From Roseburia sp. (GTDB lineage: Bacteria; Bacillota; Clostridia; Oscillospirales; Ruminococcaceae), in NCBI GenBank assembly GCA_023666265.1, contig JAMPCH010000005.1, positions 1-64,000 of the forward strand: a stretch of DNA of 64,000 nt. Direction: 5' to 3'. Positions 49,932 through 58,067 of this stretch are shown one piece after another (the first letter of the stretch is position 1; every line of letters begins with the position of its first letter). The notes under the pieces were generated by a model, which made no database searches, had not been told where the DNA came from, and was given only the letters and a program-made list of their open reading frames with translations. The translations under genes were made by a program, and so were the position numbers.

Positions 49932-52331
49932 TTATTTCACTACAAAGTTGACGAGCTTATTCGGTACGACGATCTCTTTAACGACCGTCTTATCGGCGAG
50001 AGAGGCTTCTGCCGCCGCCCGCGCCGCCGCGATCGCCGCGTCCTTTTCCGCGTTCGCCGCGATCATGACCTTCGCGCGTACCTTCCCGTTGACCTGTACG
50101 ACGATCTCGACCGTCTCGTCGATACAAAGCGCCTCGTCATACTTGACCCATTCCTGTTCGTTGAGGACGCCGCCGTAGCCCATCTGTTCATACAGCTCCT
50201 CGGTGATATGCGGCGCGAAGGGGTTCAAAAGGATCAAGAGCGTCCGATAATCGGCGCGGTTGAGCCCGCCCGCCTCGTCGATCTTATTGAGTAGGGTCAT
50301 AAGCGCCGCGATCGCCGTGTTAAACTTGAGCGCGTCGATGTCCTCCGAGACCTTTTTGATCGTTTTATGGATTTGGGAGCGGAGCGCGTCGGAGTATTCG
50401 TCGCCGTCCGCGACCTTTTCCTTTAAATTCCATACGCGGTCGAGGAAGCGCTTACAGCCCTTTACGCTCGTTTCGCTCCAAGGAGCCGCCTGTTCATAGT
50501 CGCCCATAAAGAGGACGTAGAGGCGGAGGACGTCCGCGCCGTATTCGTCGACCACGTCGTTCGGGTCGACGACGTTCCCGCGCGTCTTACTCATTTTTTC
50601 GCCGTCCGACCCGAGGATCAGCCCCTGAGCCGTCCGCTTGGCGTAAGGCTCGGGCGTATTGACCTCGCCGATGTCGTAGAGGAAGCGGTGCCAAAAGCGC
50701 GAATAGATCATATGCCGCGTGACATGCTCCATCCCGCCGTTGTACCAGTCGACCGGCATCCAGTACTCGAGCGCCTCCTTAGACGCGAGCCGATCGGCGT
50801 TACGCGGGTCACAGTAGCGGAGGAAGTACCACGACGACCCCGCCCACTGGGGCATGGTATCCGTCTCGCGACGCGCGTCGCCGCCGCACTTGGGACACTT
50901 ACAATTCACAAAGGACTCGATCCCCGCGAGTGGGCTTTCGCCGTTCTCGCCGGCGCGGAAGTTCTCGAGCGGCGGGAGCTTTAGCGGTAGCTCGTCATAC
51001 GGTACGCCCACGTCGCCGCATTTGGGACAGCGGACGATCGGGATCGGCTCACCCCAATAGCGCTGGCGGTTGAAAGCCCAATCCTTCATCTTATACTGGA
51101 CGCCGCGCTCGCCCACGCCTTTTTCTTCGAGGATCGCGATCATCCTCTCGATCGCGGCTTTTTTTTCGGTGAGACCGTTGAGCTCGCCCGAGTTGACCAG
51201 CTCGCCCTCGCCGGTATAGGCTTCCTTGGATATATCGCCGCCCTTGATGACCTCGACGATCTCGATCCCGAATTTTTTGGCGAATTCATAGTCGCGGGTA
51301 TCGTGGGCGGGGACCGCCATGATCGCGCCCGTCCCATAGCTCATCATAACATAGTCCGAGATATAGATCGGGATCTCCTTCCCCGTGATCGGGTTCACGG
51401 CGCTAAGCCCGTCGATCTTAACGCCCGTCTTATCCTTAACGAGCTGGGTGCGCTCAAATTCGCTCTTTTTGGCGCACCGCGCCTTATATTCGTCGAGCGC
51501 GTCGATATTCGCGATCGCGCCGCGATACTTCTCGATGAGGGGATGCTCCGGCGCGATGACCATAAAGGTCACGCCATAGAGCGTATCGGGGCGGGTCGTA
51601 TAGATACGGAGGGTCTCGTCCCTTCCCTTGATCGGGAAGTTCACAAAAGCGCCCGTCGACCGCCCGATCCAGTTCTCCTGTTGGAGGCGGATATTCGGGA
51701 GATAGTCGACCTCGTCGAGCCCCGCGAGGAGCTTATCGGCGTACTCCGTGATCCGTAAGTACCAGACCTCCTTTGTCTTTTGGACGATCTCGCTGTGACA
51801 TTGGTCACAACGCCCCCCCTGAGAATCCTCGTTCGAGAGGATGACCTTACAGCTCGGGCAGTAATTCACGAGCGTCGTATCGCGAAACACCAGCCCATGC
51901 TCAAACATTTTTAAAAAGATCCACTGAGTCCATTTATAATATCCCTCGTCGGTCGTATCGATCACGCGGTCCCAGTCAAAGGAAAAGCCGACGCGCTTTA
52001 GCTGACCGGTGAATTTCTCGATATTCCGATCAGTGACGAGGCGGGGGTGGACGCCCGTCTTGATCGCGGTATTCTCGGTCGGTAGCCCATAGGCGTCAAA
52101 GCCGATCGGGAAGAGGACGTTATACCCCTCGAGCCGCCGCTTACGGCTCACGACCTCTAACCCCGCGTAAGCCTTGATATGCCCGACGTGCATCCCCGCG
52201 CCCGAAGGGTAGGGAAACTCGACGAGCGCGTAAAACTTCGGGCGCGAGCGATCCTCCTCCGCGCGGAAGGTCTTATGCTCATCCCAGTATTTTTGCCATT
52301 TCGGTTCTATGGCGCTGAAATCGTATTTCAT
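49932..52331 (-). CDS. leuS: Leucyl-tRNA synthetase
   Basis: 799 aa, full length. Class I synthetase: HIGH-type motif GAGMHVGHIKAY (about residues 43-54), KMSKS-type EKMSKTRGN, inserted CP1 editing domain (TRPDTLYGVTFMV, GTGAIMAVPAHDTRD) and zinc-binding CPSCK...CDQCH. The tRNA-binding C-terminal region ends with VNFVVK. Leader from promoter to start is only about 25 nt, so there is no T-box. Stop followed by motif B and D2. Confidence 0.97.
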   Translation of the reverse strand: MKYDFSAIEPKWQKYWDEHKTFRAEEDRSRPKFYALVEFPYPSGAGMHVGHIKAYAGLEVVSRKRRLEGYNVLFPIGFDAYGLPTENTAIKTGVHPRLVTDRNIEKFTGQLKRVGFSFDWDRVIDTTDEGYYKWTQWIFLKMFEHGLVFRDTTLVNYCPSCKVILSNEDSQGGRCDQCHSEIVQKTKEVWYLRITEYADKLLAGLDEVDYLPNIRLQQENWIGRSTGAFVNFPIKGRDETLRIYTTRPDTLYGVTFMVIAPEHPLIEKYRGAIANIDALDEYKARCAKKSEFERTQLVKDKTGVKIDGLSAVNPITGKEIPIYISDYVMMSYGTGAIMAVPAHDTRDYEFAKKFGIEIVEVIKGGDISKEAYTGEGELVNSGELNGLTEKKAAIERMIAILEEKGVGERGVQYKMKDWAFNRQRYWGEPIPIVRCPKCGDVGVPYDELPLKLPPLENFRAGENGESPLAGIESFVNCKCPKCGGDARRETDTMPQWAGSSWYFLRYCDPRNADRLASKEALEYWMPVDWYNGGMEHVTRHMIYSRFWHRFLYDIGEVNTPEPYAKRTAQGLILGSDGEKMSKTRGNVVDPNDVVDEYGADVLRLYVLFMGDYEQAAPWSETSVKGCKRFLDRVWNLKEKVADGDEYSDALRSQIHKTIKKVSEDIDALKFNTAIAALMTLLNKIDEAGGLNRADYRTLLILLNPFAPHITEELYEQMGYGGVLNEQEWVKYDEALCIDETVEIVVQVNGKVRAKVMIAANAEKDAAIAAARAAAEASLADKTVVKEIVVPNKLVNFVVK

Positions 52332-52362
52332 CTTTTCGTCTTCCTTTCTTCGGATACTTTAT

Positions 52363-52391
52363 ATTATAGTACGGTGTGGGGAAGATGTCAA
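52363..52391 (-). promoter_or_regulatory. leuS promoter
   Basis: Minus strand TTGACA (complement of 52386-52391), 17 bp, TATAAT (complement of 52363-52368). Confidence 0.9.
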
Positions 52392-52507
52392 GATTTTTTT
52401 GATTTTTTTGGGAAGGCGTGCGCCGACGCGCCCTCTCAAAAAGTTGACAATCGCCGCGGGGTATGATATAATGGTTCTGTAATATGGGAACGGACAAGGA
52501 GTTTTTA

Positions 52508-54152
52508 TGGACGAAGTAAGAGTTTGCGTCTGCGGCGAAAAAAAGTATCGATCCGCGCGAGTACGCCCGTTAAATTAAGACCCGCGAAGCGAAAGGATTT
52601 CGACGCGTTTGAGAATACATATTTCCTGTGCCCGGTCGTTTACGGCTTTTGGCGGGAATTTTGTAAGATGCTCGGCGCGGGGGATTCTTACGCCGCCGAG
52701 CGCGTGACCGAGCTGATCTTTCGGGAGCATATGCCCGAGCCGCCCATTTGCGGCGTTCCCGGCTATCGCTATTCCGACTGGCGCGATATTACCGCGCAAT
52801 ATACCCATAACGATCAAAATCTCGTCTATACCTATCACGCGAGCTGTTATCTCCTCGATAAAAAGGGTCGTGAGCTCTCAAAGCCCCTGAATACCCCGAA
52901 CGTCTCCTTCCCCGCGCAGTTCAATTATACCAACGTCGTGAACTTTCGCTATCCGATGGGGTTTTATGACCTTCTCCGTATGGTCGAGGATCAGATCGAG
53001 AAGGAGAAAAGCAGAAAGACCCGTTCCTTTTTCGGCGAACCGATCCCGCTCTCCGAGGGGACAAAAAAGCTCCTCTTTTATCTCGAGCATAACCCCGCCA
53101 ACATCCTTCCCTTAAAAAAATTCGTTGAGGAGGCGAAGGAGCGGCTCGCGCGAAACGAAAACTATCAGCGCTTTTTAAAAGCCTCTCGCAACGGTCATAA
53201 CGCGCTCGTTGTCGGGACGGAGATCTTTATCGACCCCTATTGCGGCTTTAACATTCAGGATAAATACCGGGAGATATGCTCGATCATCGGCGACCTAAAA
53301 GCCCAAAAGGCGGCGGAGAGAGCCGTAAAGGCGGAGGAAAAAGCCGTCAAAGCGGCGCAGACGGAGCGCGAAAGGCTGAGCGCCGCGGAGGAGGCGGAGA
53401 GAGCCAAGCTCGACGCTCAAAAGCGTCAAAACAGTCAAAACGCCGGCGAAAAAGAGGTCGACTACGCCATAAAATGGTATCTCGCCGACTGTCCCTATCG
53501 GGTCGCGGCGATCAAAAAGACCTGTGAAAGCCCGTATCGCTATAACTGTATCCTCTTAAAGAGAGACGACTTTATCGACGAGGCGCAGGAATACGACCAC
53601 ATCTTAGTCAGCGGCGCGGGCGTGATCCTGATCGAGACGAAGCATTGGAAGGGACGAGCCGCGATCCGCCCCGACGGGAAGTGGGTCAAGGACGCCGCCT
53701 TTGACGGTCGTTATATCGGCGAGCGAAGCCCCCTACTCCAGTTAAAGCGCCACGAGGCGCTGATGAAAAAGATACTGCCCGAGATCCCGCTTTACAGCAT
53801 CCTTTGCTTCTCAAACGCGGAATTTATCCTCGACGGCGCGGAGAATTGCCCCGACTTTCGCGTGACCTATGTCGATCAGCTCGACGACGTTTTGAATGAG
53901 ATCCTTTCCTCCTCTCACGCGTATGACGATCGGATCGGCGAGATCATCGGCGCGATCGAGCGGCATAAGGTCAATATCCCCTTCCCGATCCCGATCAACT
54001 ATTCGCCCCCGTACAATTACCCGATCTCGAGCGAAGAGCCGATCTCGGGCGAAGAGACGCTCGCGAACGAAGAGCCGATCGAGAATGATGACCCGATCGC
54101 GAATGAAGACCCGATCGAGAACGAAGACCGCCGCCTTTTGCTCCTGCCCTAA
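52508..54152 (+). CDS. NERD-domain protein with probable N-terminal frameshift
   Basis: The main open frame (from about 52524, 542 aa) has an N-terminal domain of unknown type (FENTYFLCPVVYGFWREF...), an Ala/Glu/Lys-rich coiled coil (about 255-310), then a NERD nuclease-related domain (NAGEKEVDYAIKWYL, DHILVSGAGVILIETKHWKG) with its E...ETK core. The tail has acidic repeats EPIENDDPIANEDPIENED. The best start is ATG 52508 after AAGGAG, but it is one base out of frame; a run of seven A (GCGAAAAAAAGT, about 52540) lies where the frames meet. Programmed slippage, an error, or use of TTG 52524 are possible. Confidence 0.75.
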
Positions 54153-54194
54153 AATAAAAAAACACAAAAATAAACCGAAAGGAAGGTATCCCCT

Positions 54195-55772
54195 ATGAAA
54201 CGAACCAAAAAAGCCCTTTGCGCCGCCCTCGCGCTCTCGACGCTCGTTGGGTCGGGCGCTTGTTCCTCGGGCGGCGGCGAGCGAGAGACCGCCGCCGAGA
54301 CGACCGCGCCCGCGCCGACGACGACCACCACGCTCGTCAACGAGCTCGACGACGTCATCGACTACGCGAATATCGCCGAGAGCGGCGAGATCAGCGCCGA
54401 CCACGAGGAGGGGACGGGTCCGCTCTATGTCGCGGGTCAAAAGGCGGGTCTCGTTAAGGCGCTGAGCTATTACGACTTTACGACCGACCAGCCCGAGATC
54501 TCGGGGCTTCTCGCCGAGCGCTACGGCGGCTATCTCGAGACCGAGATCACGACGAGCGGGAGCGCCTATTTTGAGAAGCTCAACACCATGATCGCCTCGG
54601 GCGACTCGCCCGACCTCGTCCGCTATGACTGGGAGGCTTTCCCCTCGGCGATGGCGCGGAATATGTATACCGCGCTCGACGACTGGCTCGATATAAGCTC
54701 GCCGCTCTGGGCGGACGAGGCGGACATTATCGAACAGTTTTCGCTCCTCGGGAAGCACTACTACTTCCCCCAAGGCGCGATGCCGAACCTCGCGGTCGTC
54801 TATAACCGCGTCGTCCTCGAGGAGGCGGGGCTATCCGACCCGATGGATCTCTATGAGAGCGGCGAATGGGACTGGAACAAATTTGAGGAAATGATGGAGG
54901 AATGGGTCGAACAGGGGGACGACTATACCGGGCTTCGCGGGGCGCAATGGGCGGCGATGATGTTTATCAACACGACCGGGACAAAGTTTATCGGGCTCGA
55001 GAACGGCGAGCTGATCAATAATATGAAGGACGTGAACGTCCAGCGGACGATGACGTGGCTGACGGATATGTTTCGCGACGGTCTGATCGGCGACGGCTGG
55101 ATCCACCCCGCCGACGCGTTCATCGACGGGAAGACGCTCTTCCTCGTCATGGGTCTGACGTGGGGCTATGAGAGCGCCCAAGAGGGAATGTGGAAAAATC
55201 AGCTCGAGGCGGACATCGCCGTCGTCCTGATCCCAAAAGACCCTCAGGCGGATCGCTATTACCTCCCCTGTGACAGCGTCGGGTATTTAGTCCCCGCCGG
55301 CGCGAAGAATATCCAAGGCGGCGTGGACTGGATCTTATGCAGCCGTATTTTTAACACAGACCCCGAGTTTATCGCGGCGGATCGGGCGGAGAAGCTCGAC
55401 ACGCGCCCCTCTTACTACGCGAAATGCGCGAATTGTAAATACAGCTTTACCGAGAACGGGACGGACGAGCTCGATACCTGTCCCGAATGTGACACCCCGC
55501 GCCGCGAAAAATTTAAGGCGACGTACAGCGAGCGCCAGCTGAACCTGATCGACGATATGCTCGACCCCGATAAATTTGAACTCGTCTATGACGGGGCGCT
55601 CGGGCTGGGCGACGATTTCGCCGACCTGATCGTCAATAACGGCGAGGAGGCGATCCTCGACGGACTGCTCTATCACGGGACGTCGTATACGACCCTCCGC
55701 GATACGTATTATACCGTGATCGAGTCGTATCTCGACCCGTATCGGAAAATTTTAGCCGGGGAAAAGGAATAG
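54195..55772 (+). CDS. Extracellular solute-binding lipoprotein with CxxC-CxxC insert
   Basis: 525 aa. Lipoprotein signal (Cys23 after LVGSGA), Thr-rich linker, then a type 1 solute-binding fold (SYYDFTTDQPEISGLLAERYGG, YFEKLNTMIASGDSPDLV, WDWNKFEEMMEEW). Such proteins feed sugar or oligosaccharide ABC importers, but no permease genes flank it. Unusual: residues about 407-435 contain CANCKYSF...CPEC, a zinc-ribbon-like pair of knuckles in an exported protein. ATG follows GAAAGGAAGG, 42 bp after the NERD gene. Confidence 0.85.
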   Translation: MKRTKKALCAALALSTLVGSGACSSGGGERETAAETTAPAPTTTTTLVNELDDVIDYANIAESGEISADHEEGTGPLYVAGQKAGLVKALSYYDFTTDQPEISGLLAERYGGYLETEITTSGSAYFEKLNTMIASGDSPDLVRYDWEAFPSAMARNMYTALDDWLDISSPLWADEADIIEQFSLLGKHYYFPQGAMPNLAVVYNRVVLEEAGLSDPMDLYESGEWDWNKFEEMMEEWVEQGDDYTGLRGAQWAAMMFINTTGTKFIGLENGELINNMKDVNVQRTMTWLTDMFRDGLIGDGWIHPADAFIDGKTLFLVMGLTWGYESAQEGMWKNQLEADIAVVLIPKDPQADRYYLPCDSVGYLVPAGAKNIQGGVDWILCSRIFNTDPEFIAADRAEKLDTRPSYYAKCANCKYSFTENGTDELDTCPECDTPRREKFKATYSERQLNLIDDMLDPDKFELVYDGALGLGDDFADLIVNNGEEAILDGLLYHGTSYTTLRDTYYTVIESYLDPYRKILAGEKE

Positions 55773-55786
55773 AACAGATCGTTCTA

Positions 55787-55822
55787 AAAAGACCGCTCTT
55801 TCTGACCGAGAGCGGTCTTTTT
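55787..55822 (+). terminator. Terminator of the solute-binding protein gene
   Basis: AAGACCGCTCT / AGAGCGGTCTT stem, then TTTTTA. Confidence 0.92.
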
Positions 55823-55851
55823 TATTTGTAAAAAATATTTACTTCCGTGTC

Positions 55852-55880
55852 TTGACAAATCGGCGAGTATTCGGTATAAT
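55852..55880 (+). promoter_or_regulatory. Promoter of the LRR lipoprotein gene
   Basis: TTGACA (55852-55857), 17 bp, TATAAT (55875-55880). The leader contains a 14-bp stem ATCGTTCTGTAAAT / ATTTACAGGACGAT (about 55896-55926) just before the RBS, able to affect its access. Confidence 0.9.
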
Positions 55881-55939
55881 TGTAGAAAACGGGATCGTTC
55901 TGTAAATTTTATTTACAGGACGATAGAAAGGATCGCCCC

Positions 55940-57841
55940 ATGAAAAAGACACGCTTTATAAAATTCGCCGCTTTCCCGCTGATAGTCACCCTGCTCTGCT
56001 CCTGCGGGAATACGCCCGCGCCCGCCGAAACGACCGTGGCGACCCGCGAGCGGGAGCTGATCGCCGTGGATACCGTCGAATTTGTCGAGATCGGCGGCGA
56101 GACCTTCTCCGCCGACCTGACACAGCTCGACCTGAGCGGAATGGGTCTTACCGACGAAGATCTCGCGCCGCTCGCCTATCTGACCTCGCTCCAAGTCCTC
56201 GATTTAAGCGCGAATCGGATCGGCGATCTCTCGGCGCTCGCGCCCCTAGCCGATTTAAGGATATTATACCTGAACGCGAACGAGATCAGCGACCTCTCGA
56301 CCCTCCCCGCGCTCCCCGAGCTTCGTACCCTCGAGATACGGGCAAATCGAATAAGCGATCTTACCCCGCTCGCGGACGCGAAGGCGCTCCGGCGGCTTTA
56401 CGCCTCGTCGAATTTGATCGACGATCTTTCGCCGCTCGCGGGGCTTCCCGATCTCGAGGAGCTGGACGTGAGTTTAAACGAGATCTCCGACCTTTCGCCG
56501 ATCGCGACGCTCCCGTCGCTGACGGAACTGAATGTATTCGGAAATCCCGTCTCCGACCTGTCGCCGCTGGCGGGAAGGAAGCTTTACAAGCTGAACCTCG
56601 CGAATACGGCGGTAAGCGATCTTTCACCGCTCGCGGAGACGACCGCGCTTTCGTCGCTCGACATAAGGGGGACGGCGGTAAGCGATCTTTCGCCGCTCCT
56701 GTCGATCAGCGAGGACTTATATCGGGTCAGCGCCGAGAACGCCCCCGTGACCGCCGAGAGTATTCAGGCGCTCGAGGCGGAGGGGATCGGCGTTTCCTAC
56801 GACGAGGAGGACGACGCGGCGGGCGAAACGATCCTGATCGGCGCGGAGCGCTTCCCCGTCGACGAAACGTGGCTCTGGTTTCACGAAGAAAACCTCTCGA
56901 ACGCGGACATAGCGGCGATCGCCTCGCTCCCCGCGCTCGAACAGCTCACACTCATGAGCGAGGAGAACGTCACCGACCTTTCGCCGCTCGCCGCGCTCTC
57001 GTCGCTCGAGAGCCTTTATATCAGCTTCTCGAGCTGCGGGGATTATTCCTTTACCGCCGAGCTTCCGCGCCTTCGTACCCTCGATCTTTTTGATTGTCCC
57101 GTCTCCGATTTTTCCTTTTTGGGGAAGCTGGACGAGCTTAGCGAGCTTTCGATCTCGGATTGCCGCTTTTCCGACCCGTCGCCGCTCGCGTCGATGACCG
57201 AGCTGAGAAGTCTCGAGCTGTCGGACGTTCCCGCGGACGATCTTTCGCCGCTCGCGGCGCTCCCCGCCCTCTCCGCCCTTTCGCTCGACGGTTTGGGGGA
57301 GGACGTATTCCCGACCCTCTCGGGGATCGCGGGGCTGTCCTATCTTTCCCTCTCGTATATGGACATAAGCGACCTCTCGCCGCTCGCGGCGCTGACCGAG
57401 CTGGAGACGCTCTCGCTCAGCTCCTGTCCGTCCGCCGATCTCTCGACCCTCCCCGTCCTCCCGTCGCTGACGACGCTCGGGGTATCGTGGACGGAGATGA
57501 GCGCCCTCCCCGCCCTCCCCGAGGGTTTAGCCCTCCGAAGCCTGAACCTTTGTTGGAACGAGACGCTCTCCGACCTGAGCGGGATCGGCGAACTGACCGA
57601 GCTCGAGTCGCTCTATCTCGCCAACACCGCCGTCGCCGATCTGTCGCCGCTCGCCGCGCTCAAAAACCTTCGCACGCTCGACCTCAATAACACGGCGGTC
57701 ACGTCGCTCGCGCCGCTTTTGGAGCTGGACGCGCTCGAGAGCCTCTCGATCGACAATTGTGAAATTTCGGCGGAGGAGATCGGCGCGTTCCGCGAAAAAT
57801 TCCCCGATTGTCGGATCTATGGGGCGGAGACGGGGGAGTGA
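55940..57841 (+). CDS. Leucine-rich-repeat lipoprotein (internalin-type)
   Basis: 633 aa. Lipobox L-C-S-C with Cys22, then about 20 LRR units of the SDS22/internalin kind (LTSLQVLDLSANRIGDLSAL, LSPLAALTELETLSLSSC), in two arrays separated by a short spacer near residues 280-310 that repeats the entry motif GAERFPVDETWLWF. LRRs form a curved solenoid for protein binding at the cell surface. No wall-sorting motif; the lipid anchor suffices. Ligand unknown. Own promoter and structured leader. Confidence 0.9.
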   Translation: MKKTRFIKFAAFPLIVTLLCSCGNTPAPAETTVATRERELIAVDTVEFVEIGGETFSADLTQLDLSGMGLTDEDLAPLAYLTSLQVLDLSANRIGDLSALAPLADLRILYLNANEISDLSTLPALPELRTLEIRANRISDLTPLADAKALRRLYASSNLIDDLSPLAGLPDLEELDVSLNEISDLSPIATLPSLTELNVFGNPVSDLSPLAGRKLYKLNLANTAVSDLSPLAETTALSSLDIRGTAVSDLSPLLSISEDLYRVSAENAPVTAESIQALEAEGIGVSYDEEDDAAGETILIGAERFPVDETWLWFHEENLSNADIAAIASLPALEQLTLMSEENVTDLSPLAALSSLESLYISFSSCGDYSFTAELPRLRTLDLFDCPVSDFSFLGKLDELSELSISDCRFSDPSPLASMTELRSLELSDVPADDLSPLAALPALSALSLDGLGEDVFPTLSGIAGLSYLSLSYMDISDLSPLAALTELETLSLSSCPSADLSTLPVLPSLTTLGVSWTEMSALPALPEGLALRSLNLCWNETLSDLSGIGELTELESLYLANTAVADLSPLAALKNLRTLDLNNTAVTSLAPLLELDALESLSIDNCEISAEEIGAFREKFPDCRIYGAETGE

Positions 57842-57847
57842 AAACGG

Positions 57848-57876
57848 TTGACAAACCGCCGTCGCCGTGATATAAT
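57848..57876 (+). promoter_or_regulatory. thrS promoter
   Basis: TTGACA (57848-57853), 17 bp, TATAAT (57871-57876). Perfect consensus, giving a leader of about 185 nt. Confidence 0.92.
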
Positions 57877-57879
57877 ACT

Positions 57880-57964
57880 AATAACCATTAAAAAAGCAAA
57901 AGCTTGCTTTTTTAATGCCTTGCCGCTAAGCGGCAAGGCGTAGGAGCGCGCTCCTGCGGTTATT
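57880..57964 (+). ncRNA. Cloverleaf-like structured leader of thrS
   Basis: Closing stem AATAACC (57880-57886) / GGTTATT (57958-57964) encloses three perfect hairpins: ATTAAAAAAGCAA/TTGCTTTTTTAAT (57887-57916), GCCTTGCCGC/GCGGCAAGGC (57917-57939) and AGGAG/CTCCT (57942-57955). It begins at about the expected transcription start. It lacks T-box elements and is not a tRNA. Could be a regulatory leader acting on thrS or a structured repeat. Confidence 0.6.
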
Positions 57965-58067
57965 CGTATAATAAGGCTATACTTTTTAAGCGAAGCCGCC
58001 CGGTCGCACGCCTTCACAAAATAAAAAAACGGGCGAAAAACGCAAGCACGGAAAGGAACGGTAGATT

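Noticed and set aside
53811..54773. A 320-codon open frame on the minus strand opposite the NERD and solute-binding genes
   Set aside because: It is a shadow: composition is Arg/Gly/Val-rich, it has no ribosome-binding site, and it mirrors two clearly real genes with conserved motifs. Several other long antisense frames (e.g. 7611-8393, 12433-13125) were dismissed for the same reason, a by-product of GC-rich codons.
55998..57830. Direct repeats in the LRR gene as mobile or tandem DNA repeats
   Set aside because: They follow the protein repeat and keep the frame; explained by LRR coding.
57880..57964. tRNA gene upstream of thrS
   Set aside because: The fold is a cloverleaf in outline, but the arms are 13, 10 and 5 bp with 3-4 nt loops, there is no T-loop consensus and no CCA-adjacent discriminator pattern.
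57841..58067. T-box riboswitch before thrS (and before leuS, leuC)
   Set aside because: No AGGGTGG-like T-box sequence or terminator/antiterminator pair; the leuS leader is only about 25 nt long.
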